In this document: positions 45,694 to 58,500 of the stretch, piece by piece | Layout: every line of letters begins with the position of its first letter | Numbering within the stretch: position 1 is the stretch's first letter | Source of the DNA: Drosophila miranda | Lineage: Eukaryota; Arthropoda; Insecta; Diptera; Drosophilidae | Assembly (NCBI RefSeq): GCF_003369915.1 | Contig: NW_022881603.1 | Span: 39,044,624-39,108,623, forward strand | Reading direction: 5' to 3' | Length of the DNA: 64,000 nt | Notes under the pieces: model-generated | The model's database searches: none | Seen by the model: the letters and a program-made list of their open reading frames with translations, nothing else | Told to the model about the DNA's origin: nothing | Made by a program: the position numbers and the translations under genes

Positions 45694-45982
45694 GGACGTT
45701 GACATGCAATGACTGTATCTTTCAAGAGGCGATGCAGTTACTGCACCGTCAAGTGGCCCGTGTGAAACCAGCAGAAGGCTGTTACGCGCGGATCCCAGGC
45801 AAAACGCAGCCCTCCTCCCGCCCAACCGACCGAGGGGCGCTGCCGCATGACGCACGGTGCGTAGTCGAACCGAACGCAAACATGCAAGAAAGATAGCTAT
45901 TAGACTAACATTCGAGGAAAATTAGTACTAAACTTACTAAGATACTAAGCATGCAATCAAAGTACAAATACCACTACAGTTA

Positions 45983-48600
45983 CTAATTAATAGAAAGGTG
46001 TGTAAGGATTAATAATTTAATAAGAGGAAGAGAATTAGTGGTGGATATAATATGGTAGAGGGAATTATAATCCGAGCATAAGACCCTAAACGGTTCATGC
46101 AAGGAATAATTCGATCTACAAAGTGGAAGGAACAACGGTATAAAATTTCTAGTCAGTCTAATAGGAATCGTGAAGTTTATGCGGCTCAACAGATCAGGGC
46201 TGTCTATGTCACCCCTGATCAAGTTGTGCATAAATATCACACCAAGCATTTTTCTACGGTTAACTAAGGATGGGAGGTTTACTAATAGTAGTCTACTAGA
46301 GTAAGATGGGAGTCTTACACCCGCATCCCAGTTAAGGCCCCGCAGAGCAAAGATTAGAAAGTTTTTCTGTACTGATTCTATACGGTCCTGGTGTACTTTG
46401 TACTGAGGGCACCATACACAGGAGCCGTATTCTAAGATCGGACGAACAAGCGAGGTATAGAGAGTCTTTGTTATATAGGGGTCGTCAAATTCCTTTGACC
46501 ACCTCTTTATAAACCCAAGCACGCCCATGGCCTTATTTACCATGGTAGAAATGTGTTCGGAAAACTTTAACTTGGGGTCTAACATAACACCCAGATCATC
46601 CACCAGGGTAATTCTCTCAAGAGAACCACCAAATAGGGTGTAGGGAGCCAACAAAGGGCTAGAACGATGAAATGTCATAACTTTGCATTTCGAGGCATTA
46701 AGGTGTAACAAGTTTGCACAACACCATGACTGAAAGTTATTGAGATCGGATTGCAAGCGAGAATAAAATGAAATGTCCTTGTACTGGACACAGAGTTTAA
46801 CATCATCCGCATACATAAGTACTCGAGAGTATGTTAATACTGAAGGTAAGTCATTAATAAAGAGTGTGAAGAGTAAGGGGCCTAGATGGCTGCCTTGTGG
46901 TACTCCCGAAGAAACCTTTACTGGGAAAGAGAGGGAGTTTTTGAAGAGGACTCTTTGAGACCTAGAACAAAGATAGCTAGAAATCCATCTCAGGAGGTTG
47001 GGCGGAAACCCTAAAAGGTCAAGTTTATGCGCTAAAAGGGAATGGTTTACAGAGTCGAATGCTTTACTAAAGTCGGTGTAAATAACATCCGTCTGTAAGT
47101 TACATTGAAAGCCTTTAATAATGAAAGAGGTAAACTCTAACAAGTTCGTGGTGGTTGATCGCCGCCTTATAAATCCATGCTGAGTTGGAGATATAAGTGA
47201 CTTGCAGAGATGTTGCAAGTGCGGAGTTAAAACCCTCTCAAACATTTTAGGAATAGCGGATAACTTTGCTATACCTCTATAATCAATGGATAGGGTGAAT
47301 AGTTTAAGCAAAGGTCCACACAGAGCCTCGGCGTAGTACCTGAGTACACAACCTGGAACCCCGTCTGGACCCGGTGAAAACACCGGCTTAACTAGTCGAA
47401 GATCATGAAGTAGGGAACATTCATTTAACAAGGGACTGAAAATGCCGTTCGACCTCGGTAAACCGTATGGGTACGGATGACCAGAGTAGCTTTCCTCAGA
47501 TAAGGTGGTTTGGAAGAATTGGGCAAAAAGATCGGCAATTGCCTGATCATTATTTGCCGACGTATTACAAAATGATAGCGAGGATGGGTGTGCGGACGTT
47601 CTACGCTTACTGTTTACGAAGCTGTAAAACTGTTTAGGGTCCTGAGAAAAACGTATCCTGCATCGAGATAGGTAGTTCTTATAGCATTGAGCATTAAGAA
47701 CTGAAAAGTTTGACCGAGCTAATACATAGCGAGAGTGAGAAGTAGGAGATCCCACTTCTTGAAATTTTTTATAAAGTCTTGATTTTAAGTTTTTTAGACT
47801 GGATAACTCTTTGGTAAACCAAGGGGGTTTTCCAGATCTAGTCGGACAAGAAAGCGGGACACAACAATCGAAAAATGTGCCAAGAGCATTGTAAAAAATG
47901 TTTGTGCCTTTTATGATATCAGTGCACAAGTACAAAGCGGACCAATCAAAATCCCTAATGAGGTTATTAAGCTTCGCAAACTCGGCTTTACGAAAGCAGC
48001 GGACACGTTCGGGCAGCCTACTCGACCGATCCAATACAGTTGGTCCTATATCTAGCGACACCTCGAAAGTAGGGTGGTAGGCGTCTTCAGGTATAGTGAG
48101 CGGAAGGGCTCGGGTTAACAACACTATGGTCGGATCCGATACAAAGCACAGATCAAGCAATCGACCCAAGGAATTTTTCACATGGTTGACTTGAGACAGG
48201 GATAGGTCAAGCAAGCCGTCAACAAAGTCATGTCGTGACATGGGCACTAGGATACTAGACTCGTTTACCGAAGACCAAACAGTTCCTGGCAAGTTGAAGT
48301 CACCAAGAACTATCATACGATCTTTATCAGATAGCGAGGAAGAAACAGCGGTTAAAGCGGACAAGTGCTGCTCATAAATTGAAATATCCGAAGAAGGTGG
48401 GATATACGAGCAAGTAATGAATATAGCGAAAGCGGGAAGAATCAGTTTTACACACAGGAATTCCAGTTCCTGTTGAACTTGGACTGTGAAGTGTTCCGAC
48501 GTGAAGTAAGAGTCCACTGCAATTAGAACCCCCCTGCCCGTCGAGACGAACGGTCCTTTCTAAAAGTTGTGTACCGACCTGCCAAAACCTCGGAACTAAG
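45983..48600 (-). pseudogene. LINE ORF2 (endonuclease-reverse transcriptase), copy B
   Basis: 844-codon open frame from 48517. It contains an endonuclease part (YIPPSSDIS, MIVLGDFNLPGTVWS) and RT motifs DFSKAFDSVNHSLL, SGVPQGSHLGP and YADDVKL. The upstream N-terminal endonuclease block is in another frame because one C is missing near 48530 relative to copy A. About 27 residues before YRGIAKLSAIP are deleted in frame. Inactive, but only mildly decayed. Confidence 0.85.
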
Positions 48601-48728
48601 AATGTCCGGGTTTAACCAGGTTTCAGTAAACACAATAACGTGGGAAGCAAATGCAACACTATCCCGGAAAAGAATGCTGAGCTTACTACGCAAGCCTCTT
48701 ACATTCTGATAGGTTACTAAAAGAGAAG

Positions 48729-49742
48729 TTAGTTTTTTGGAAAGGTGGAAGCAAGACGGGAAGTTGAGGAAGAGGAAGTTGAGGTTGAGGGTGGCACACA
48801 GGAAAGATTTGGAAGGGATATGTGGGGCCTATTCTTCTTCTTAGCCTTAAACTCCTTCACCACCAAATGCTCCGGCCAAAATTTGGCGGAGCAAATGGTG
48901 TCAGATTGAGTTGGGGAGATGCTTATCTTAAACGAGGCTATCTCCCTGGCATAAGAGAAGTTAAATTTCTCCACCTTTAAACCCACGGCTTTTATTTTGC
49001 TTTGAATAAAAGCAATTACATCATTAGATGTGAGGTCAGGGGCCAGCCGTGAAACAAAAACTTGTCGTTTTGGTGGGACTCCCACCAGTGGTTTAGTCAC
49101 CACAGGCCTAGTACCTGTGGTGGCAATATCCGGAGGTCCGGAACGTCTATTTACTGGTGGGATCGGGATAGACGGGACAACTAGCGAACTTGCGGACACC
49201 ACGGACACGGACGCTGCAGACGTACTTGGCTGCACATTCTCCGAGGCGATGAATTCGGCTACCGAATCTGCATCGCCAGCAGCTGTCGTTGCCCTTGGAG
49301 TGGCAAACGAGATCAACTGCTGCACACTTGGAGTGGTCGGAGTCAGTTTTTCGGCGGCGCACGGCTGAGTGACGGTTGGCAATTGCAGATCCCGCGGAGT
49401 GACCTTTTTGCGCCTCGGAGACTCATTCAGCAGTTTTAAACCGCTAAACTGAGCCTCCATGGCTAGGAGCCGATCGTATTGGTTTTTTAAACCAACGGTC
49501 AGCTCCTTAAAGCCACTCCGCGTCTGCCTCATGAAAGCCACCATGTCTTTCTCCACCGCACGGCATGCCTCGCAACTGTAATGCAAGCCATTACGTTTGG
49601 CTATAGCATCACTCACGAGGCCAGAAAATCCAGCGCATTTTGCGTGCACTACTCTGTCGCAGAGCCAGCAGGGGACATTCGGCTGATCGTGGGTGATCTG
49701 CTTCTTACAGCTTTTTTTGGCACAGACCACAGCGTATTCCAT
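48729..49742 (-). CDS. LINE ORF1 protein with PHD-type zinc finger, copy B
   Basis: 337 residues starting MEYAVVCAKKSCKKQ. The N-terminal Cys/His cluster (CAKKSC, CWLCDRVVHAKCAGF, YSCEAC) resembles a PHD finger, as in ORF1 of Drosophila CR1-type LINEs. A Ser/Thr/Pro-rich middle follows, and then a block resembling an RNA-binding fold (RQVFVSRLAPDLTSNDVIAFI) with a basic tail. The frame is intact. It acts as the nucleic-acid chaperone or RNA-packaging partner of ORF2 in LINE families. Confidence 0.75.
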   Translation of the reverse strand: MEYAVVCAKKSCKKQITHDQPNVPCWLCDRVVHAKCAGFSGLVSDAIAKRNGLHYSCEACRAVEKDMVAFMRQTRSGFKELTVGLKNQYDRLLAMEAQFSGLKLLNESPRRKKVTPRDLQLPTVTQPCAAEKLTPTTPSVQQLISFATPRATTAAGDADSVAEFIASENVQPSTSAASVSVVSASSLVVPSIPIPPVNRRSGPPDIATTGTRPVVTKPLVGVPPKRQVFVSRLAPDLTSNDVIAFIQSKIKAVGLKVEKFNFSYAREIASFKISISPTQSDTICSAKFWPEHLVVKEFKAKKKNRPHISLPNLSCVPPSTSTSSSSTSRLASTFPKN

Positions 49743-49869
49743 TTTATTATTTATTTATATACTATTATTTGCAAAATAAATTGGTATCAGACCAATGTGC
49801 CAGACAACGCTCAAAACGGAATTGGTAATAAAAAGAGAGCAGAGTAGAGAGCGGTTATAGCGAGAGCTA

Positions 49870-51716
49870 CTAAGCAGAGAGCGGTATTGCTCGGAAAGTT
49901 TGAAAAGCGAGAGAGAAAGAACAGTTATTGAAGTTGAGGTGATAGCAAGAGAGAGATAAAACAACAAAAGCTACCAGACGAGAGCGGACTGCAATGCAAT
50001 GTAATGCGCACTCACTCACTGCAACAACACAAACACAAGCACAAGCACAAGCCGACGCCGAAAAATAAAAAGTTAAATAATGTTTTAACACAAATCAAAA
50101 GGCATGCACTCGCGTAATAGAATAGGTTTCCAGATTGTTGTCTGGTTACGAAGTATAATTAGAATTAGAATTTAGTTAGGAAAACACCGGCTGTTTATTC
50201 AAAACAAAAGGAAAAAATGCGGAGCGCAAAACAAAAACACGTCTGATCACTACGAAAGATAATCGGAAAAATTAGTTTATAGTTTATTATAGTTTGTATG
50301 TTTGTCCAGAAAATTAGCAATAAAACGAAGTTGGCTTGTAATTCTTTCCGGCCACCAAAGAAAGCCAGACCAGGCCAGGCCAAGCCAAGCCACTGTTGGA
50401 CTGGGACATGGACTGGGTCTGGGACTGGGACAGGAAAAAGCTTAGAGCATGGAGCTGGCAGGGGGCCCAGGCATAACTGTGCAACGTCTGCGGAATGTCA
50501 ATGGGGCAAGTCAACGACTGACACTTTAAGGTGCGCATATACGGCGCGTCGCTCCATATGGGGAGCAGGCAAAGACTGGGCTGGTCCCAGTCAAACACGC
50601 CCCCATCATAATCGATGATGATCATGATGATGAAGATGATGTTGATGGCACACCTGCGTGATGACGGCATTGACAACGAGTTCGTCGCCTCGTCTGGATG
50701 ACACTGTCTATTATAGGAAGATTACCGTATCCGCCTAAACCGCTAGCTGGCTGTGGCTCTAGCTCTGGCTCTGGCTTTGACTCTGAGTGATGTGTTGGCG
50801 AGGCGTCTCAATTGCCTACACTCCACAACACAAGATCGTGGGCCATTATTCGAGTATACCTCCGTAATGGAGCTCTCACTGAATGGGGTGGGCTGTAGAT
50901 GATCAACCACTTAAATGGTCATTTCGGGGATAATCCTGCTTCTTCAGTCTTCTGGTGGCCCAATCTACACTTTGACTTTGTAGAGCAGTGTAATTGATTG
51001 AATGATTTAATTTTAGTTCGGCTTGGCTTGGCGAGCACACAAATTCATTTGTCATAACATAAGGCAACAGGTACTCGGCGGCAAGCGGCAACTGTTGGAC
51101 ATTGTCAATATTTGAACACGAGCTTCGTATCGCCCGTAAATATTGGCTTAGGGTCAAATAGTTGCTTGGCTAGCGCCGCAGGGCACAACAAAAGCAACGA
51201 ACTGGCTTTGTAGAAAAGTGAAAATCTTCTAGAGAATATGGCACAGGCCGTTAGCTCTCGAGAGCTCCCGACACTCGAGAGAGTGAATGTGCGTGTGTGT
51301 GTGAAACAAGTTCGTTGCCTAAGTCTTTTGTTGGACGAGTATATCGAACACCTTGACTCGTCTCAAACACAAACGCTTGGCACTCATTCGAATTCTCATT
51401 TCAGCATCAACCTAGCATGACAAGGCTCAATTAGGCCGCCTAACGCTTTCATCCAACCACCAAACACCAAGCTCCAGCAGCGGTCTGGACTCAAAACTCA
51501 TTCAGACATAACCCAAGAACTAGAACTAGAGCTTCTTCCCGTCACGCATCGCACCACTGACCTCCTGCGGGCGAGCCAAGGCCGGCAGGAGCTGGCGGTT
51601 GAGCAGGCTAACCATCTCCATCTCCCTTCCCAACGCCACATTTCTCTGCATCAACACATACCACACCACACTTACTGAGCTGAACCATCTTCTAATACCA
51701 TCTTCTGCCGAATAAA
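49870..51716. other. Noncoding DNA upstream of the four-transmembrane gene
   Basis: Simple-sequence patches (TGGGACTGGGAC at 50395-50435; GATGATGAT at 50610-50650; GGCTCTGGCTCT at 50755-50780) in otherwise unremarkable DNA. Probably promoter/intron of the downstream gene. No gene seen. Confidence 0.45.
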
Positions 51717-54700
51717 ATGAATTATCAGAAGGCCAGTGAAAAGCATTCGCCGTCCTCATTAAAGCAGAGGCCGTCGGGCACCAGCGGCAGCATACAAAAC
51801 TTTTGGAACGAACGCATTATGGAGCGCTTTATAAAGGCGAATCTATTCATTATATGCTGCGTGGTGGCTGTTCTATTGCTGGTGAGTAGTACAATGGGAT
51901 CGATATCCAGCCGTGTTTCAGAGGGAAATAAATACAAGATACCTTAATATTAGGATACTTTAGCTACCAAAATATCACCAATTAGATAGACAGAAAGATA
52001 CAATCCTCCTCCCCCTTCTATTCGAATATCTTGCAGTCGGAATGCTATATGGCTGTTTTTTCCCCAGTGTAGGCACTTGATCATATATGACCATCATATT
52101 ATTGGTATGTCTCTCCTCCGCACACCTGTCCGCATGTCTGTCCATTCGTCGGTTGTCTCCTCAACTGGCGTCTGTCCGTGAACCACTATCAGTGTGAAAA
52201 CATTTTTGCCCCATTAAGTGAAAATGAAATGAAATCGTTTTTGTGCTTCGTGCAAAATGTACAAATTTCATCTTTTTATACCCGATACTCAAAATGAGTA
52301 TTGGGGTATATTAGATTTGTGGTAAAAGTGGATGTGTGTAACGTCCAGAAGGAATCGTTTCCGACCCCATAAAGTATATATATTCTTGATCAGCATCAAT
52401 AGCCGAGTCGATTGAGCCATGTCTGTCTGTCCGTCTGTCCGTCCGTCCGTCTGTCCGTCTGTCCGTCTGTCCGTCCGTCCGTATGTCCGTCCCCTTCAGC
52501 GCCTAGTGCTCAAAGACTATAAGAGCTAGAGCAACGATGTTTTGGATCCAGACTTCTGTGATATGTCACTGCTACAAGAATATTTCAAAACTTTGCCCCG
52601 CCCACTTCCGCCCCCACAAAAGGCGAAAATCTGTGGCATCCACAATTTCGACGATACGAGAAAACTAAAAACGCAGAATCGTAGAAGATGACTATATGTT
52701 CTAGATCGTAAATCTCAATCAGATCGTATAATTATTATAGCCAGAATCAAGAAAACAATTTCATTCTTTCTCGCTCTGTCTCTCTCTAACACACAGGTTT
52801 CATGGTCGGTTTTGCCAATTGCAAAATATGAGTTCAAGGATCTCAGAACCTATAAGAGCCATAGCAACCAAATTTGGTATCCACACTCCTGTGATATCGG
52901 ACCTTGACCATTTTGTGTCAAAATTTCGCCACACCCCCTTCCGCCCCCGAAAAGGACGAAAATCTGAGGCATCCACAAATCTCAGAGACTATTAAGGCTA
53001 GAGTAACCAAATTTGGTACACACACTCCTTTAAGATGTAACTATAAAACGTATATCTCCAAATTTCGCCCCACGCTCTTCCGCCCCCACAAAGGACGATA
53101 ATCTGTTGCATCCACAATATTGCAGATTCGAGAAAACTAAAAACGCAGAATCATAGATAATGACCATATCTATCAGGTTGCTGAATCTGGATCAGATCAG
53201 ATCATTTTTATAGCCAAAAGGAACAAATCAATTTGCAGTGGCTACGCAGCGCCCGACGTCACGCTCAGACTGATTTTCTGTCTCTCTCGCACGCACTCTT
53301 TGTCGTGTCGTTTAATATTAGCGGCGTCTGCCGGAGGAGAGTCATACTGACTTAGTATCGGGTATAACTGTGGAGTTGCGGTGTCCGCAGTAACTCACAA
53401 CGTTCCCCCTCGTTAATTTGTTGTTTTTGTTTTGCTCTCTGTTTGTGCTGTCAGAGGGGGGTCGGTGCTGCAGAGGGGGCTCATTAATTGATTGATGGAT
53501 GATTGTGAAGCAAAGATGTCTCCGGTTTTTGTTCCGCCACATCGCGTCGTCATCACATCTTCTCTTGCCATCGCATGATTTATGTTTTCGCTTTTCTTTT
53601 GCGACTGTGGGTTAATTTCCATTTCTCTTTTCGTTTGCCCCCACCCGACCACGGCAGATTGTCTACCTGGGGGCCTTCTCGTGTGAGGTCTCGTGGATAC
53701 TGGAGGCCCATGGAGAGCTTCCCTTCGCCGCCTACACCCTGTGCACCCTCTACTTTGTGATGTTCGTGGCGACCACGATCCTGATCCACGGTCTTGTCAG
53801 CGGTCTGTGCTGGCCCCTGTTCGCCTGGTCAGGCATCATTGGCATTCTCTCCATCCCGGAGCTGGTCTTTGTGATGATCATGACCACGCAACACTGGGTA
53901 AGTGAACCCAAGAGGAATCCGCTAGAAATGTTCCGTAATTTCCATCTTTATGTCGAATGATTTTAGGGCCTGCAGTCGGTGCACGGACTGACGGAGCTAA
54001 CCTCGTACCTGATCCGCCTGATCATAAACTGCTTGGCGTTGATCTGCGTCATCCCCACGGGGATTCGGTGGCGCCGCGAGACGCAGGTGCTCAGCCAGCT
54101 GCAGGGCCTGGCCACGCGGCTATCTCTGCAGACCCCGGCACCCAGCGTGCCCATGACCAAGGCGGACTCTAGGCGTTCTAGTCAGCGGCTGAGCGGCTTC
54201 GAGAATGCCGGCTATCAGCTGTGCGATGAAACGGCCAAGCTGCCCCTGGGCCCCGGCTTGGGGATGGGACTGAGCAACCAGTGCGGCGGTGGCAGCCAGG
54301 CCTATGGCTCCCAGAACGAGTTCAATGCCAGCATGTTTGCCCCGGCCTTGGCCCAACAGTTCAACAACGCCGCCCAGATGCAGCGTGCGGCTGGAGGAGG
54401 ACCTCCGGGACATAGCGCCCAGTCTCTGATGGACTTGCGCTGCACCTTGCCGGGAATGTACAACCCCCGCCACGTCCTGGACACAGAGGACAAGAATGCC
54501 AAGTACTTTAACATAACCATCGACGACCTTAAGAACAATCTGCAGGACTCGCATCGGCCGTCGCCACCCTCACTCATCGGCTCGGCCAGCAACGATCCCA
54601 TCTACTGCTCCATCGAGCCCAAGCAGATGACCCCACCGCCTGCCCAACAGCGTTCGCAGCACGGACATCGCCCTAGGGGCAGCCACAAGCAGCCGCCGCC

Positions 54701-55127
54701 GGGCCAGCTCTCGAGGAACTGCATCTCCCTGGAGAACCTGGAAGGAATCAACAAGGTGCAGAATGACCTGAATGCCTACGGCAACAACCTGCTGCAGAAC
54801 TACACGCAGCAGCAGCAGTACTACCTGGCCATGCTGCTCAATCCCCTCCACCAGCAACAGCAACAGCAGATGCAGCAACTGCAACAGCACCACCACCAGG
54901 CGGCAGGAGGCATCTACCGCAGGCCGTTCACCTGCAGCTCGATCGGTGGATTCACCGGAACGGTGCTCGCCCAGCCGCGGCGCGGCTCCCACCACAGCCA
55001 TTAGATGCAGTACTACGGGGCCTTTGGGTATGCCAACTATGCCAATCCCTACATCACGGCCAACAGCAAGCTGTCGCTGGGCAAAGAGTCCGACGACTAC
55101 CGCAAGTACCGCGATGTGGCCCTGTAG
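51717..55127 (+). CDS. Four-transmembrane neuronal-type membrane protein, unrecognised, interrupted by TAG
   Basis: Three coding exons: 51717-51881, 53658-53897 and 53967 onward, all in phase with GT-AG introns; intron 1 holds an ISY-like repeat. The first ~165 residues give four hydrophobic segments (LFIICCVVAVLLL-IVYLGAF; AAYTLCTLYFVMFVATTILI; WPLFAWSGIIGILSIPELVF; LIRLIINCLALICVIP), followed by a long cytoplasmic tail rich in Gln, Pro and Ser with CAG-coded runs and a YFNITIDDLKNN segment. At 55002-55004 a TAG interrupts the frame; the same frame continues MQYYGAFGYANYAN to a stop at 55125-55127. The pattern suggests an insect-specific tetraspan family. I do not know its name. 'Neuronal-type' is a guess from composition only. 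Confidence 0.7.
52277..53414 (+). repeat. ISY/mini-me-like repeat, copy E, in intron 1
   Basis: Opposite orientation to copies A, C and D: starts TATACCCGATACTC, with an ATATATATTC block, a GTCC/GTCT run at 52420-52490 and a GA-rich stretch (as TCTCGCTCTGTCTCTCTC) at about 52768-52790; ends GTTCCCCCTCGTTA. About 1.14 kb, full length. Confidence 0.88.
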
Positions 55128-55518
55128 GCGGTCCAGATCCAGTCCAGTCCAGTCAGCGCTTAGATTAAACTTATATTATATGTATATTGTAGGACATGCT
55201 CGAATTAGAATGAGATTCCTCGGAATAACGACCAAAGAGCCACAAACTAACTCAGTTTCCGTTCGAAAACCAACACGTGGGGAGGAAGCGACAAACTCCA
55301 GAAACTTGTTGAAATAATCGACTAACTAACTAGCAACATCAACTAGATGTACCCTAAGTTTAGACGTAAGCATCGACAGCGAACATTCATCGCTTAATAT
55401 TGTCGCTAGGAATACGAATACGAATAACAATACTCGATTGCTCGAACTGATCGGCAGTCCCAACCATTCACAGACAGATCGAAAACTGTACATATTTGTA
55501 ATTAAAAGCAATCATGTT
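55128..55518. other. Tail-to-tail 3' interval
   Basis: 3' flanks of the four-transmembrane gene and of FAM21, which converge here. No gene seen. Confidence 0.5.
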
Positions 55519-58500
55519 TCACTTAAAGCCCAACAGATCGGCCAGGGGATTGTCGCCAGAGCTGGCTGGAATGGTTGTTGCAGTGCGGGTTCTGCTAGGA
55601 GCTGGCTTATTCGCATTGTGGGGCAGAGGCTGAGGCTTGGCCTGCTTGCTCGTCGTAGCCCCTCCGAATAGATCATATTCGTCTTCATCGTCGCTAAAGA
55701 GGGTATTGCTCTTGCTCGACTGGACAGGCACGATCTTTTTCTTAGGAGCAATCTTCGCCGGCAACTTGAAGTCCTCATCCTCGTCGCTGCTAAACAGAGA
55801 AGCTGCTGGCGGCTTGGAGGGCACCTTGGCCTGGACAGAGGGTAGTGGGGCGGACACTGCTGCACTGGCAAACAAATCATCATCGTCATCGCTCTCATCG
55901 AACAACGTGGCTGGTCTCACCGACACCGTATTTGCTTTGGGCTGTACGTGATCCTTTGGCGGCTCACTGGGCAGACGAGCAGTCAGTACCTTAGCTTTAG
56001 GAGCTCCCATAGTTTTAGCGGGAAGATCCGCCTGTCTTTCCGCTGATGAAACGGTTTGTATCGCAGCCGACACTGTCTTAGCAGGAGCAAAAAGGTCCTC
56101 ATCTTCATCATCACTGTCCAAAAAAGATCGTACCAGTTTGGCCAGAGTCGGTGTCTTGTTTGGAGCTCTTGCTGTAGATTGTGGAGCTACCTCAGCCGTT
56201 GGCTGCTGCCCTTCTGCCAGCACACTCTTGGCGTAGTTCTCTTTCCTGCCCAGCCTGGTCGATGGTCGCCTTCGAGCCGGTCCTCGAGCCCGTGTTTTGT
56301 TCACGTGTTGAAGGCCATTATCCCCGCCGCTGGGTGTGAAGTCCTCATTGGGCCTGGGTGAGGTGGCACTCGATGGTTTAGCACCTGATGTTGATACCTC
56401 TGCTTCTTGTGTAGGCTCCTGCTTCTTTGGGAACTTGGAATGACCTCCTCCGGTGCCAGGAAGCAAAGCCTGAACATTGATGTTGATATTGGGCATCTTC
56501 AGTTTCTTCACGGGAGATGTGGGAGCAGACAAGTGAGATGCTTCTTGTACCTTGCTGCGGTCTACTTCATCGGATGGTTCTCCTTGATGCTCCTCCTCCA
56601 CGATGGAAGTTTTGGTGGGATTGCTTTGCTCTACGGCTCCTGCTCTAGCCGTTTCACTGAAGTCATCATAGAAAATCGTATGGATCCGGGTTGTGTTCGA
56701 AGGAACATCGATGGGATGTGCTGCAGCATGCTTCTGACTCTCAGCAGAGTCGTCATCGTCATCGGGTGGCACATCGCTGAACAAACCAATGGCCCCATGG
56801 TCGCCGGGGGTCGCTGCCGAGCTCTTGTTTGCAACTGGAATCTTGGGCAGCGCCGGCTCAAAGAAGTCCTGCTCGTTCTCAAACATTTTCGAGGCACTCA
56901 AGCTGCTGAGGCTGCTGGTGCCTAGTGTCTGGAAGAACTCGCTGTCATCCGGAGGCTCCTCGGAGAAAAGACTTGTGTAGTTCTGCATGATTTGCTGGGC
57001 AGCATCGATGTCACCTTCAGGTTCCGTTGTAGAGACTTTGGATGTTTTATTTGTGATATCAGCCACCATAGTTATGATAGGGTCTTCATCGTCATCCAGG
57101 TCATCCGGCGGAGGGGTCTCTGAGACAGGTGCTCCGATTTTCGGGCTGCCAAATAGATCCGCCATGACATCGACTTTGTCTTTGTTGGGACTTTCATCTT
57201 GCGTTTTGTTCAGTGGCTCCGGAGTTGGCAGGATTGTCTCTGGCAGTTTTAGTGGCTTAATTTCTTTGTCCAACTCTTGTGGCTCAATCTCTTTACTAAT
57301 TTCCATGGTACTAGCAGTAGCATCTTCTGACTTGGTCTTTGCTGTGCTCATAAATGAATCATCATCGCTGAAATCTTCGTTAAACAAGTCAGCCGTTTCG
57401 CATGCAACTACTTGCACCCTGCTGACCTGCTGAGGGTTCGATTTCTCTTCAATAATCTCAATGGATGATGGGGGTTTGTGGTGAATATATCCGTTCTCCG
57501 ATAATACTTCTTGTTTCTTCTCTTTAATTTCCTGTGCTGGCTGGGCTTTTTCTTGAACAATCTCAACAGGTTCTTTTAATTTCTCCGTTTTGATTTCAGC
57601 TTCTCTCTCTTCTGATGGTTCCCCGCCACTGGAAAATAAGTTCTTGGACTTTGGCGTTCCGAATAGATCCTCATCCTGGATGTCATCAAAAAGATCTTTC
57701 TTTGGAGACATAGGCGTTTCTACTTTCTTTTCAACTAACAGATCTTTGTCTTTTTTGTTCTCCTGGACTCCAATCGGTTTCTTCTTTGAGCCAAACAAAT
57801 CAGTGACATCATACTGGTCGTCATCATCAAACAGAGAGTTTTTTCCAACTAATCTCTCTGAGAGTTTGTTCGGCTGCATCGATGGCTTGACAAATATATC
57901 ATCTATATCGTCATCGAATAGGGAGGATTTAAGTTTTTGTTCTGGTGGCTTTGGTTTGGGGGAAAAGGAGCTTAGGAAGTCATCTTCCAGATCATCATCA
58001 AAAAGAGACTTTGGCAACGGTTTCGCAGACTTTTTGGAAGGATTTTCACTCGGCGTGGCACTCAAAGACGACGGCCCGTCATTAAAGATGGCCCTAGACA
58101 GATCATTGGTCGCATCATTAAGCGGACTCTGCGTTGGAATGGGACTCAACGGTGGACTGTCATCAAAGAGATTAACAGTTTTGGGCCTGGGCTCAGTTGA
58201 TACAATCTTATTGATCTGCTTGGGCGTGTCCTGTTTGATTGCTTGAACCACTTCGGGCAACTTGTTTCGTTGATGCGATGTTCCAGCGGATGTTGAGTTG
58301 TTTCCCGCCTTTGTCTGCACCTTGTCCACGATTTCAGACATTAAAGAGTTGAATTCATCATCATTAAAGAGATTTACAGGCTTGCGCTTAATTGGGCTGG
58401 GATTATCCTCGGTTTTCCTGGGAATTTGTGGGGGAACAGCTTCGTCGAATAGCCCTGGCGGTGGGTGATGGACTGTGCTGCTGTTGCTGGAGCTCAGAGA

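Larger units (their letters stand above)
45694..49860 (-). mobile_element. CR1-like non-LTR retrotransposon, copy B (nearly full length)
   Basis: The 3' end at 45694 (GGACGTTGACATG) is shared with copy A. It contains both ORFs and a leader of unknown exact start; a GAGAGA-rich stretch (49830-49950) may be its 5' UTR, so the right edge is approximate. It lies in the gap or first intron upstream of the four-transmembrane gene. It carries no ISY insertion but has an internal deletion in RT. Confidence 0.85.

Noticed and set aside
50395-50650. Simple-sequence tracts (TGGGAC, GATGAT) as possible regulatory arrays
   Set aside because: Short and interrupted, typical fly intergenic microsatellites; nothing ties them to a function.
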